A DNA stretch of 64,000 nucleotides from Plecoglossus altivelis (GCA_036571765.1 BROE01000001.1:13141978-13205977), one strand, 5' to 3'; counted from the stretch's first letter, positions 47,936-58,482 are shown. Notes: a model not told the origin generated them from the sequence alone. A program made the numbers and translations.

Positions 47936-48419
47936 AGTGGTTTCCTTGATGATGTGAGGTAGCGATGTGAGGAGAGGAGGGGTTAAGGATCGTCTCTGGA
48001 GATTACTGCCTCCTGTTGTTTCTGATTCCCCTGAGTGACGCCCACGACCACGTCTTGCATTCTGGGAGACAATAGCACCCGGCTTCCTGTTTTCTCACTC
48101 GCTTCCTGCCCATCTCAGCCGTCGCTCTGGCAACAGAACGAAAGGAAAGGTCATATGCGTGAATGCGCACGTGTGTGAGTGCATACCTTAGTTGTGCATC
48201 GAGGAAGCGCATGTAATGTGGCCTGTCAGTTGTTGTGTGGGGTGTGTGTGGTGTGTCGGTGGCGAACAGCAGTAGGGAGACCGCCAGGCATTTAGCTAAT
48301 GGCCTGTTTGTCCTTGGGGCCTCCAGAGGTGACCCACACACTAGATGGATGCTGAGGCAAGACGCAAATCTAACAGGGAGGGGAGTGTGGTGGGTGTAGT
48401 CTACTGTTACCATGTGTTG

Positions 48420-48980
48420 TGGCGCACGTATGAACTCGCGTGTGACTGTTTGTGTCTATGAGCCATCGTGTTGACCTTGTGTGTGCGTATGAGCGCGTGT
48501 GTGACTGTGTGTGTGCGTGTGGTGCGGGAAAGAGCAGTGTGTGCCTGTGTGTGGTTCGTAGAGGCGTGTGTGGGTGGCTGTGTGTGTGCCGTGGTGTGGC
48601 GTAGGAGCAGTTGTGGGCCGTGTGTGTGCGTAGATCGCGTGTTGTGACTGTGTGTGTGCCCTGTGGGTGCGTATGAGCGGTGTGTGCGCTTGTTGTGCGA
48701 TTGGAGCAGTGTTGTGACTGTTGTAGTTCGTATAGCGTGGTGTGTGCCTGGTGTGTGCGATAGCGTGTGGTCCTGTGTGTGTGCGTCGGGTCCCTATGAC
48801 ATCGGTGGCTTGTGTGTGCTATGAGCGAACAGTGACTGGTGTGGGCCTGTTGGTGTGCCGTATGAGCGGGTTGCCTGTTGTGCGAGACGTTTGTGCCTGT
48901 GTGTTCGTATAGCGTTTGCCTTGTGCCTTGTGGTGCTAAGCGTGTGGGCCTGTGCGGTGATGTGTTTGAGAAGCCATAGT
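48420..48980. repeat. Degenerate GT-rich tandem repeat
   Basis: Starts as recognisable GTGTGTGCGTATGAGCGCGT units and becomes progressively irregular. The 207-codon minus-strand frame here is Thr/His-rich repeat translation. Confidence 0.8.
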
Positions 48981-49024
48981 GTGTTCTCACCATGTTAAAA
49001 AAGGCGCAGCATGTTGTCAGGTTC

Positions 49025-49195
49025 TGTAAGGTTCGTTGGCCAGTAAAGTCCTACTGGTCTGTAAGAATCTGCAAGTCCTTTAAGGTCTGTAAGGTTTAGG
49101 AGGTCCTTAAGGTCTGTAAGGTCCTTAAGGTCTGTAAGATCTGTAAGTCTGTAAGGTCCTTAAGGTCTGTAAGGTCTGTTAGGTCCTTAAGGCTG
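49025..49195. repeat. GGTCTGTAAGGTCCTTAA tandem repeat
   Basis: About nine imperfect short units of AAGGTCTGTAAGGTCCTT; intron 3. Confidence 0.88.
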
Positions 49196-49287
49196 TCTCC
49201 ACCTGTAACCTCCATCACTGTTCCCATGGAGATGAGAGGGGTCTCTTTGCCTCAGCTTTCATTCTCTTAATCAGACTCTCATACCTT

Positions 49288-49505
49288 TCCTCCTTGCTTC
49301 CCTCCCTCCCACCCTCCCTCCCTCCGTCCCTCCCTCCCCATCCTCAGTCTCCCTTGTTCCTCTCTCTCCCTCTTTCTTTCTCCCCTCCTCTCACTCTACC
49401 TCGCTCTCACCCTTCGTCCTTCCTTCCTCCCTCCCTCCCTCCTCCCCTCCCTCCCTCCCTCCTCCCTCCCTCCCTCCTCCCTCCCTCCCTCCCGTCCTCT
49501 CCCTG
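49288..49505. repeat. (CCCT)n-rich pyrimidine tract
   Basis: CCCTCCCTCC-rich sequence of about 215 bp. Confidence 0.88.
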
Positions 49506-49974
49506 ATCTCTATCATTACCAAAAGAAAAGGAGCGCTACTATATTGTCATAAACATTTCCCATAATGCTCTCTGACAAGCACCATTTGTGTTAAAGATAG
49601 CGAATCACAAGGGGCACAACCCCTGACTAATGAATATGGGGGGAGATAATGATTGGTCACATCCCCCAAAGCCCCGCCCCTCATTGGCCACATAATACGC
49701 GTCTGTGGTTTTGATAAATGATAGATCTGAGTGCTCTTCAGGAGCCAAGACTCTATATTCGTCTGCCTCTCTAGTAGTACTACGGTTTCTTGGGCTTCCT
49801 CTAACCAAAAACATATGTCTGGCGGTTTTGGAAAACGCCAATTTTTCCGTCACCACTTCAAACTGCAGCTTAGATGAGGGGGTCTCTCCCGGAGGAGGGA
49901 AGAACAGTGGGTCTGAAGAGGGTTCAGTGAAGGACTTACATGTTGAAGTACGTAAACAATTGCATGGGCATTGG

Positions 49975-50265
49975 CAGGGAGGCAAGGGAGGAATGGGGGA
50001 GGGGAGAAGGGGAGGGGAGGGAGAACGAGGGAGGGAGGAGGAGGGAGGGGATGGAGGAAGGGGGGGGGGGGGGGTGAAGGCAAATGTGTTGAGGGCTCAC
50101 TGGTGGTGAGATAAGGGCTTGGAGGGGGATGGGAGGGGGATGGGAGAGGGATGGGGGAGGGGAAGGGGAGGGAGGCTGAGGGAGGGGATGGGAGGAGGAA
50201 GGGAGGGATGGGGGAGGGAGGGAGGGAAGGAAAGGATGGGATAACAGGGATGGAGAGAGGCAGGG
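49975..50265 (+). repeat. G-rich purine tract
   Basis: GGGAGGGGA-type sequence with a long G run at about 50060-50074; the plus strand has many G4-capable runs. Confidence 0.85.
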
Positions 50266-51064
50266 GATGTAAGCAGGCAGAGGTTAGGGGTTACACAGGG
50301 GTGGGATGGGGGTTGGAGACGGTGGGAGGTGATGAGGGTGTTTGTTACATAAACAAGCCTTTGCGTCTGCGCTCAATAAATACCATTCCTCCTTCCTCAC
50401 CCCCACATCTCCTCCCCAGTCAAAACACTAACATACACTCTCTGGCACCAAGGGGCCAATCAGCAAATTGCAAGACGCTTCCTTGATTGTCAGATAAAAG
50501 TGAATTGGAAACTGTTCCGGTAATACAAGACGTTTGTGTTTGGTTTCTGGTATCTGCTGTACGTCTTTTATTTCAGTAAGATGGAGTTAACACACATCAT
50601 CATGTGGGACTGTTTCATTTGAGTAACTTTTATCCTTGAGTGTCTAAAAACTAAAATGTCGAATAGAGTTGAACAGAAAACAATAAAAATTTAACTGAAT
50701 CTTAAACGAATTGTCACCAAGATAACATGCAACAGATAATGTTAAATTTGAAAATAAACAAAAATATATTAAAGAATAATCATAATTTATCTACCGTAAT
50801 ATAACAATTGTGTATTTATAAATAATTTAATAAAATAATATTACATGTATTGTTATTTAATATAATCATATTGCTCTAAATATTATTAATTGTATTCATT
50901 CATATATTAATTTAAATATTAATATAAAATAAAATGTATTTATTATATATTATTAGATATTTTAAAGATTTGTTCTACCTGCATTATGTTTCATATATGT
51001 TCTATGTTTACACTTCCCTACCACAGTAAATTCTGTGCTTGTATATCTTGCATGGTGAATAAAA

Positions 51065-51090
51065 CCGATTCTGATTCTGATTCTGATTCC
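51065..51090 (+). repeat. (GATTCT)n repeat at the exon 4 branch-point zone
   Basis: GATTCTGATTCTGATTCTGATTCC lies 11-35 nt upstream of exon 4. It gives three tandem CTGAT words whose A residues are 27, 21 and 15 nt from the exon. CTGAT fits the vertebrate branch-point consensus (yUnAy). Confidence 0.75.
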
Positions 51091-51100
51091 ATCTCCACAG

Positions 51101-51328
51101 GTCCTGAGTGTTCTAAGAACTTCACGGCCTCCAGAGGGGTAATCAGAACCCCCGGCTTCCCAGACAAGTACCCTAACAACCTGGACTGCACATTCATGAT
51201 CTTCGCCCCCAAGATGGCCGAGATCGTGGTGGAGTTTGACAGCTTCGACATGGAGCCCGACACGACTCCGCCCCCTGGTGCTACCTGCCGCTACGATTGG
51301 CTGGAGATCTGGGACGGCTATCCCACAG
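51101..51328 (+). CDS. nrp1: nrp1 exon 4: first part of CUB domain a2
   Basis: Codons 142-218 in part: (G)PECSKNFTASRGVIRTPGFP, then DKYPNNLDCTFMIFAPKM, EIVVEFDSFDMEPD, CRYDWLEIWDGYPT. Cysteines C145, C171 and C204 are a2 disulfide residues. E193 and D207 align with the calcium ligands of mammalian a2, and the third is in exon 5. NFT at 148-150 is an N-glycosylation sequon conserved with mammals. Acceptor CCACAG|GT; donor CACAG|GTGAGG, a good consensus. The a2 domain docks on the semaphorin Sema domain and plexin. Confidence 0.97.
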
Positions 51329-51334
51329 GTGAGG

Positions 51335-51780
51335 GAAGGGAAGGGGAGGGGAGGGTGAGGAGGGAGGGTGACAGGAAGGAGAGAGAGAGGGAAAGAGAGG
51401 AAGGGAGAGAGAGGGAGGCAGGAAGGGAGAGAGATTGGGAGAAAGAGAGAAAGGGTGAAAGAGAGAAAGTGAGAGAGAGGGAGAGAGAGAGAAAGATAGA
51501 GAGAGCAAAAGAGAGGGAGGGAGAGAGAGGAAGGCAGGGAGGGAGAGAGGGAGGAGAGAGAGGGAGAAAGAGAGAGAGAGAGGGAGGCAGTGAGAGAAGG
51601 AGAGAGAAAGATAGACAGATAGAAAGAGGGGAAGGGAGAGAGAGCTAGAAAGAAAGGAAGTGAGAGAGAGGCAGAGAGAAAGATAGACAGATAGAAAGAG
51701 GGGAAGTGAGAGAGAGGGAAAAAAGACAGATTGAGGAAAAAAAGGAAACAATAGAAAAGATAATGCAATGAGGAGAAAAA
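51335..51780 (+). repeat. Polypurine (GA)n tract after the exon 4 donor
   Basis: About 440 bp of almost pure G and A beginning within 10 bp of the splice donor, mainly GGGAGAGAGA and GAAAGAGAGA words. The 220-codon Arg/Glu-rich frame extending from exon 4 into it is not a real coding extension. Confidence 0.9.
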
Positions 51781-52227
51781 AGACAGAGCTTTTCATCGAC
51801 AACATAGCAGCTTCCCCTGAGGCCTGCAGGCATTAACAGCACAGATCAATGAGACAGAATGTCCATTATGCCCCATGATGTGTTTCCCCTCTGGACTACA
51901 TTTCCCAGACTGCATTGTTGTCCTGATTGGTCTCCATCTCCAGAGAGAAAGACAGGAAGTCTGTAGATTGTGAGGATTTTGATGAGTGCCAGGTCTCCTG
52001 GTTCCCTGATGCCCACCTCTCTGATTGGCTGGCATCAGCGGACTTCCTCCTCGATCCTGGCGCCATGCCAACCAGATGACTGGCGCGGCTTTAAAGAAAA
52101 GGCCGAACTGCACAACCGCTCGCTTTTAGGTGACGCCAGCGAACATCACAACTCCGAGCTTGTTCCTCCCTCCAGACCTGCGTGTTTTCTGTTATCCTGT
52201 CTGCCAATAGTCTGTGTTCCTGGCCAC

Positions 52228-52535
52228 TGTGTGTGTGTGTGTGTGTCTGTGTGTGTGTGTGACCGTGTGTGTGTGTCTGTGTGTGACAGTGTGTGTGTGT
52301 CTGTGTGTGAAAGTGTGTGTGTGATAATGTCTGTGTGTGACAGTTTGTGTCTGTGTGTGTCTGTGTGTGACAGTGTGTGTGTCTGTGTGTGAAAGTGTGT
52401 GTGTGTGTGTGTGTCTGTGTGTGTGTGCGTGCGTGTGATAATGTCTGTGTGTGACAGTGTGTGTGTGTGTGACAGTGTGTGTGTGTGTGTGTGATACTGT
52501 CTCTGTGTGACAATGTCTGTGTGTGTGTGTGTGAC
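52228..52535. repeat. GT-rich array with GTGTCTGTGTGTGACA units
   Basis: About 300 bp of GTGTGT with recurring CTGTGTGTGACAGT words. Confidence 0.9.
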
Positions 52536-53187
52536 AACACAGATAACAGACAATGTAGGTCTCAGAAGATGAAGCAAGTCAGATCTGGGAGACGGTCAGC
52601 AGGACTGCATTTCCACGGCGTGCGGTGGACGCTCGGGCGCAGAATCAGACGGCTTCTAGAAAACACGCAAACACTTTTCTGATCTAAAACGGTCGGATCT
52701 TTGAAAGGGCTCAGAAAGTGCACCTCGGGTACACGAGCTCGAGAGAATTCCAGTTTCTTCCCGTGGCGTCCGTGTCTGGGACACGCCGTTAGAAGCTCTT
52801 TCTGATGCTCGGCCTTCTGTCGTTACTCTCCACGCGGATCTTTCGCACGCTCCTTTGGATGAAAGCATCGGTTAAACAAACGAAAACATAAAAGGGAATG
52901 TGTGTTAGCAAGCATGGGAGCTACCCGCTAAGGCAGACACCTGTGGCAGGGGACGGAAAGCTAGGAATGTTCCAGTTACCTGGATGGCAGCCGAACCGCA
53001 TCAGACCACAAACAGGAAGTGAAAGGAGAGGATTGTGGTTCTCGATGGGTCACGTGTCTTAGTGGTAATTTAGAAGTAGTAGAGTTAAGAGAGAGAGAGA
53101 ATTTGTACAGTTTTAGGCAAGGAGATGCAGACTCTGATAATGAGGATGACTTTGGTTGCTCAGTGTTGATGAATCTGATTGATTTCT

Positions 53188-53249
53188 CTCTCCCTCCTCT
53201 TTTCCCCTCTTTCTTTTTTCATCAACCTCTTTTCCTTTTGCACTATTTC

Positions 53250-53285
<36 letters not shown>

Positions 53286-53446
53286 TCTCTCTCTTCTACT
53301 CTTTTCACTGATCTCGGCTTTCTCTCTCTCTCTACCCATCCCTCTCTCTTGTTCTCTCTCCTCCCTCCCCTCACTTCCTCTCATTCCCTTCTCACTCCGT
53401 CTCTCTCTTCCTCTCTTCTCTCCTCCTCCCCACTCTCCCCCTCTAG
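53188..53446 (+). repeat. Polypyrimidine tract before the exon 5 acceptor
   Basis: About 260 bp of C/T-rich sequence with a (CT)n core, leading into CCCCCTCTAG|TG. Confidence 0.88.
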
Positions 53447-53605
53447 TGGGGCCCCACATCGGGCGTTACTGTGGCCAGAGTTCCCCAGGAAGGGTCATCT
53501 CCTACACCGGTATCCTGTCCATGACCATCACCACGGACAACGCCATCGCCAAGGAAGGCTTCTCTGCCAACTACACGGTCCGCGAGCGGCCTGAGGCCTT
53601 GGAGG
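53447..53605 (+). CDS. nrp1: nrp1 exon 5: rest of CUB domain a2
   Basis: Codons 218-271 in part: (V)GPHIGRYCGQSSPGRVIS, YTGILSMTITTDNAIAKEGF, SANYTVRERPEALE. C226 pairs with C204. D248 aligns with the third a2 calcium ligand. NYT at 259-261 is an N-glycosylation sequon at the position of a known NRP1 site. The linker after TV is one residue longer than I recall in human NRP1. Acceptor CTCTAG|TG; donor GGAGG|GTGAGT (phase 1), a strong consensus. Confidence 0.97.
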
Positions 53606-53637
53606 GTGAGTTAGGGCGAGGCTTAAACACGTACACA

Positions 53638-53948
53638 ACACCCTCTCTGCTTCACCCTCTCTGCACCACCCTCTCTGCACCACCCTCTCTGCACCACCCT
53701 CTCTACACCACCCTCTCTGCACCACCCTCTCTGCACCACCCTCTCTACACCACCCTCTCTGCACCACCCTCTCCGCACCACCCTCTCTGCACCACCCTCA
53801 CTGCATCACCCTCTCTGCTTCACCCTCTCTGCACCACCCTCTCTGCACCACCCTCTCTGCACCACCCTCTCTACACCACCCTCTCCGCACCACCCTCTCT
53901 GCACCACCCTCTTTACACCACCCTCTCTGCACCACCTTCTCTCCACTC
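53638..53948. repeat. 14-bp x ~22 minisatellite
   Basis: Units of GCACCACCCTCTCT with ACACCACC and CCGCACC variants, starting about 33 bp after the exon 5 donor. Because 14 is not a multiple of three, frames run through a 14-residue cycle of three units, giving spurious periodic peptides on both strands. Confidence 0.93.
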
Positions 53949-54194
53949 AGAGCAACAGAACATGTGTTTTTACTACAGTCAGCTGCACACAGACGGACCG
54001 TGTGCCTCCGCCGTTCGGTTGTCGATGCCCGTTAAATCTTGTCCCTCTCGTCGGCTGTGTGTTTGTGGAGTCTGTCCTCCAGATGAATGATTTCAACGGA
54101 GGCTGTCCCTGTTGGAATTTCCCCAGATTAGCGCCGATAATTTAGGGCCCCACAGGAACAGCCACGTCACCTGACTCATTCACCCTGTGACGGA

Positions 54195-54478
54195 ATGTGT
54201 GTGTGTGTGCATCCTTGAGTGTGTACGCTTGTGTGTGAGTGTGTGTGTGTGCATCCTTGAGTGTGTACGCTTGTGTGTGAGCGTGTGTGTGTGCATCCTT
54301 GAGTGTGTACGCTTGTGTGTGTGTGTGCATCTTTGAGTGTGTACGCTTGTGTGTGTGTGTGTGTGCATCTTTGAGTGTGTACGCTTGTGTGTGAGTGTGT
54401 GTGCATCCTTGAGTGTGTACGCTTGTGTGTGAGTGTGCATCTTTGAGTGTGTACGCTTGTGTGTGAGTGTGTGCACGC
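54195..54478. repeat. About 42-bp x 7 minisatellite
   Basis: Units contain GCATCCTTGAGTGTGTACGC then TTGTGTGTGAGTGTGTGTGT. Confidence 0.92.
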
Positions 54479-54604
54479 GTATTTGTGTTTGTTTTGGTGC
54501 ACGTAGGTCTCAGATGTAAATCTGTCCACAAAGCAGTTTTCCGGATGGGTAAGAGGAGAACTGGTGTAAAGACACAGCTCTAATGATCCCAGATGGCAGT
54601 AGAC

Positions 54605-54950
54605 AAACACACACACACACACACAGAGAGATGAATTCACATTCTTTCCCTGACAAACACACACCTACTCATACACATTTAGTCTCACACACTCTGCCTT
54701 TCGGACGTAGACACACGCACACACAGATGAATTCACATTCTTTCCCTGAGAAACACACACTTACTCTTACACATTTAGTATCGCACACTCTGTCTTGTGA
54801 ACGTAGACACACACACACACACCAGACACACACACACATCAGACACACACACACACCAGACACACACACACACACCAGACACACACACCAGACACACACA
54901 CACACCAGACACACACACACACACCAGACACACACACACACACACAGAGG
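54605..54950. repeat. (CA)n-rich with duplicated 124-bp segment
   Basis: Words GATGAATTCACATTCTTTCC and ACACATTTAGT(C/A)TC(A/G)CACACTCT occur twice (about 54630-54705 and 54727-54795), followed by CACACCAGACACACA units to 54950. Confidence 0.85.
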
Positions 54951-55312
54951 GCTGGCCGGCAGAGGCGTTTTCACAGCAGTCTCACACGATGTGGAGCGAT
55001 GACTTCTCCCATCACCAGTTCTCCAGCTAAGCGTGACAGATTGAAATAAAGGCCCCCTCAATGAACTGAATCACATCAACTTTTCCGCAACATTTACAAA
55101 CACTTTGGCCGCTTTTTCAAATGTGTGTTTTACATTAGTGTTTGTGTATTCTTAAAACTCTTTTAGAAAACTTTCCTAATACACTTTTTTTGGCGTGGGA
55201 GTACAGCGCAAAATAAGACAAGTTGTCAGATATCTTCATCTCTTCCACATGTCGTTATGTTATCTTGCATGACATCAGCACCTCATGCTGTGACTGTTAT
55301 ATGGGGAGATGG

Positions 55313-55578
55313 AGAGAGAGAGCAAGAGAGAGAGAGAGCAAGAGAGAGAGAGAAAGAGAGCGAGAGAGAGCGGGAGAGAGAGAGCGAGAGAGAGAGAGCA
55401 CGAGAGAGCAAGAGAGAGAGAGCAAGAGAGAGGGCAAGAGAGCAAGAGAGAAAGCAAGAGAGAGACAGCGAGAGAGCGAGAGAGAGAGACAGCGAGAGAG
55501 CGAGAGAGAGACAGCGAAAGAGAGCGAGAGAGCGATAGAGAGACAGCGAAAAAGAGCGAGAGAGAGAGAGCGCAAGCG
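55313..55578. repeat. (GA)n array with GAGAGCAAGAGA units
   Basis: About 265 bp of GAGAGA with regular C insertions (GCAAGAGA, GACAGCGAGA). Arg/Glu/Ser frames are artefacts. Confidence 0.9.
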
Positions 55579-55852
55579 AAAGAATATCTGTCAGATAAGG
55601 TCTTTGAGGATAGTGATTTGGATGGTGTGATATCAGTTGAGTCCAAGTCTAACGCCTCATGAATAGATAGGAGAGAATTATCTCCCGGTTTCAGTAGCTC
55701 TCTGGTCCTGGGTAAAGAGGAGGGAGGGAGGGAGGGAGAGGGGAGGAAGGGAGGGAGAGGGAGGGAGGCAGAGAAGGGGAATCTGGGCCTGTAATGTTTA
55801 CAATGTTGTGACAAGTTTGTGTTTTGTGGGCTGTGAGTGTCAGGGGGGGGCG

Positions 55853-56008
55853 NNNNNNNNNNNNNNNNNNNNNNNNNNNNNNNNNNNNNNNNNNNNNNNN
55901 NNNNNNNNNNNNNNNNNNNNNNNNNNNNNNNNNNNNNNNNNNNNNNNNNNNNNNNNNNNNNNNNNNNNNNNNNNNNNNNNNNNNNNNNNNNNNNNNNNNN
56001 NNNNNNNN
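55853..56008. other. Assembly gap (156 N)
   Basis: A run of 156 Ns in intron 5. Sequence before it (about 55770-55852) and after it (about 56145-56265) shares ordered words (GGCAGAGAA, GGTAATCTG/GGAATCTG, GTAATGTTT, TTGTGACAAGT, GTGAGTGTCAGG). Confidence 0.99.
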
Positions 56009-57531
56009 AGGACGGGAGAGGAGGAGGAGGGGAGGTAAACCAGGGGGGGGGGGGGGGGGGGGCTGGGAGTATGGGAGGGTATGATTTTGAGGAAGCGGTG
56101 GCACGTTACTGGGATGAGGCGGAGGAAGGAGGGAGGACGGGAGTGAGAGGCAGAGAACGGGGTAATCTGCTTCTGGTGGCACGCATGTAATGTTTTAATC
56201 AACTTGTTGTGACAAGTGTTTGTGTCTTGTAGTTGTGTGCTCGCTCCGTGAGTGTCAGGTTTGGGGGCGATTGGTAGCTTGGAGTCTACCAGGCCCCCCC
56301 CCCTTCTCCCACACACACGATACACTACTTACGTCACTACAAACGGACAGCCACTGCCACACAGTACAACACATTATGTCTTTGCACCGCCACCTACACC
56401 TTTGTGGGATGCGTTGTTTAAAGGCACACAGAGGAGGAGAATGTTACGATTTTAGCCCCCTGCCCTCGGCTGATGTGTTGTAGTGTGTTGGTGTGTGCCG
56501 TACGTTTGTGCTGTTATGTACGTTGTGTGTGGGCTGCGTGCATGTGTATGTACGTCTGTGGGTGCGGCGTTCGGTGTGTGCGTGTTAGTTGCTCGATGTA
56601 TCGGGATATTGCTGTCACACGCTCGGCTATTCAGTCGGGATGTGTGTGTGCTTTTCTTGACCTCCTTTTGTGTATGTGCGGGACTGTCCTGCTCTCTCTC
56701 GTTGTTCTGTGCCGTACGTTTGCCGTGCGATATCATGCGACTACGATTGAGCTTGTGGTGTGCTGGATCTGTCGCGTCAGCCTGTTGTCGTTGTGCTGGG
56801 GGTTTTGCCACGTCCCACCACTGCTGGTCTCTTTGTGGCGATTCAATTCGCTGTGTATTACAGGTACCGGCAGCGCACCACATGTACTTGCGCCAACTTA
56901 GTAACATTGAAGGACTGGTCATCTGTGGGGGGGCTCGTGAAAAACATTTCCAAGAACATCTGAAAAGCTGCATGTTCTTTAGCGGTTCCAGCATGAATAT
57001 CTGGAGTGGATCCTTCAGCTGATAAATTCTTCTGGAGTGTAATCTCCCAGTAGTCACAGTTCAAAAATATATGACCACGCTCAACTCTTATTTCGGCAGT
57101 TTTTTTTTTCTGGATAACACACAGTGAAAATCCATTACTCTTATCTGAATTGCTTCCCTCCAAGGGGAATTCTAAGTTGCGTTGGAGTCCCACGGAAGAT
57201 GCCATATCTGATGTCGCTAGAATGGCATTTCTCAATAAGTTTATTGTGATCCAATTACAAGAGTCACTACAGATTGTAAATGTTCGGAGTCGACGGCGTA
57301 TCAACTGGTACTGCAGCCTACAAATGTTCCACTCAACCAATACCTGGTTGTAATCGGTTACACACGATCGGTTCACACTTTAATCATTGTTGGCATGACA
57401 TTTCACGAGTGAAACGACAAGCCAAAATGTCTTCGTTAGCATCCGTCGACGGGTTGTAGACCATACACTATTGGCTGACGTTTACGTTGAACTTTACATT
57501 AAATATGTTCCTCATCCTCTGTTACCAACAG

Positions 57532-57698
57532 ACTTCGCTTGTATGGAAGCTATGGGCATGGAGTCGGGAGAGATCACTTCTGATCAGATCACCGCCTCTT
57601 CGCAGTATAATCCCAACTGGGCACCTGAGCGATCCCGTCTGAACTACAAGGAGAACGGATGGACGCCCTCGGACGACTCGGCCAGGGAGTGGATACAG
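57532..57698 (+). CDS. nrp1: nrp1 exon 6: start of F5/8C domain b1
   Basis: Codons 271-326: (D)FACMEAMGMESGEITSD, QITASSQYNPNWAPERSRLN, YKENGWTPSDDSAREWIQ. C274 is the first b1 cysteine; its partner lies past the window. Y296, W300, T315 and D319 align with human NRP1 Y297, W301, T316 and D320, which line the pocket that holds a C-terminal arginine of VEGF-A165 and processed semaphorins. GMESG and WTP are typical neuropilin b1 motifs. Acceptor CCAACAG|AC (phase 1 in); donor ACAG|GTATGG (phase 0 out). Confidence 0.98.
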
Positions 57699-58433
57699 GT
57701 ATGGCTACGAGCTAACTAGCCGTTAAATTGCTCAATTAGCATGCTGCCAAGCTAAGCTACATAGCGACTGATAATAAGTGGTCATGACGGTAGCATGGGT
57801 AGCCTACTCGTATATTAGACGCTAGCGATCTACAGAAATACTCCGTTGCAATACATGAAGGTGCTAGTGGTCCTTCTGTAAGTTAATGGTCATGCCTTAC
57901 GTTGATCCAATGGAATAAGAAGGTCATTCATTTTAAAATGCATTTTTAAAAGCTTCTCGTTAACTTAACGTAGAGGGTTTGAAGAGGTTAAATAAAGTTT
58001 ATAAAACGTGCTGATCAGAAGATCAAACCGGTCTTCGCCATAACGTTTCTGTAAATCAAAGGCCCTAAATAATCTCATCACCAAAAAACCCCGACATAAC
58101 TAGCTACTATTACAGTGTAGTCTCCTGCGATCAGTGACACATTACAACTCATCCCTGTTTTCAAAGCACCATACAAACACGACGAGTCATATGTTGCTAT
58201 TAATAAATGCGGGGGCGCGGCGCCTGTTTATTGTATGCATGTCCGCCACACCAGCCAGAGCTGGAACATATCACCTCGTGGGCTAACTCTTCTCATGTCA
58301 CAAACCGGACTCATCCGGTTCAATCTGAACTACATTACAACTTCTCCTTAAAGCCTATTCACGTGGTGGTCATCGGTTGGAGGAAATTGGCACGCAGTAC
58401 TGAGTCAGTTATTTTGTAGTTTGTTTACTTAAC

Positions 58434-58482
58434 ACACACACGCACACACGCACACGCACACACACACACACACACACACACT
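58434..58482. repeat. (CA)n microsatellite
   Basis: ACACAC with CGCACA interruptions; intron 6. Confidence 0.9.

Larger units (their letters stand above)
46590..51100 (+). other. nrp1 intron 3 (4.5 kb)
   Basis: Phase 1 intron. It holds three short-unit minisatellites, a noisy GT region, a CCCT tract, a G-rich tract and, at 50640-51000, AT-rich sequence. It ends with a GATTCT repeat just before exon 4. No extra exon recognised. Confidence 0.9.
51329..53446 (+). other. nrp1 intron 4 (2.1 kb)
   Basis: Phase 1. Purine-rich at its 5' end (51335-51780), GT-rich in the middle (52228-52535), pyrimidine-rich at its 3' end (53188-53446). The stretches 51780-52227 and 52540-53185 are unique and show no exon. 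Confidence 0.9.
53606..57531 (+). other. nrp1 intron 5 (3.9 kb, includes a gap)
   Basis: Phase 1. It contains a 14-bp array, a 42-bp array, CA and GA repeats, an N gap at 55853-56008, noisy GT sequence near 56465-56640, and about 650 bp of unique sequence before exon 6. No additional exon found. Confidence 0.9.

Noticed and set aside
50986..51648. 220-codon frame including exon 4
   Set aside because: Only 51101-51328 is exon. Upstream residues come from intron 3 and the GATTCT repeat, and the downstream Arg/Glu part is the GA tract after a good donor.
53179..54090. 303-codon frame covering exon 5
   Set aside because: Before the exon it reads a pyrimidine tract, after it the 14-bp minisatellite. 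Only 53447-53605 matches neuropilin, bounded by consensus splice sites.
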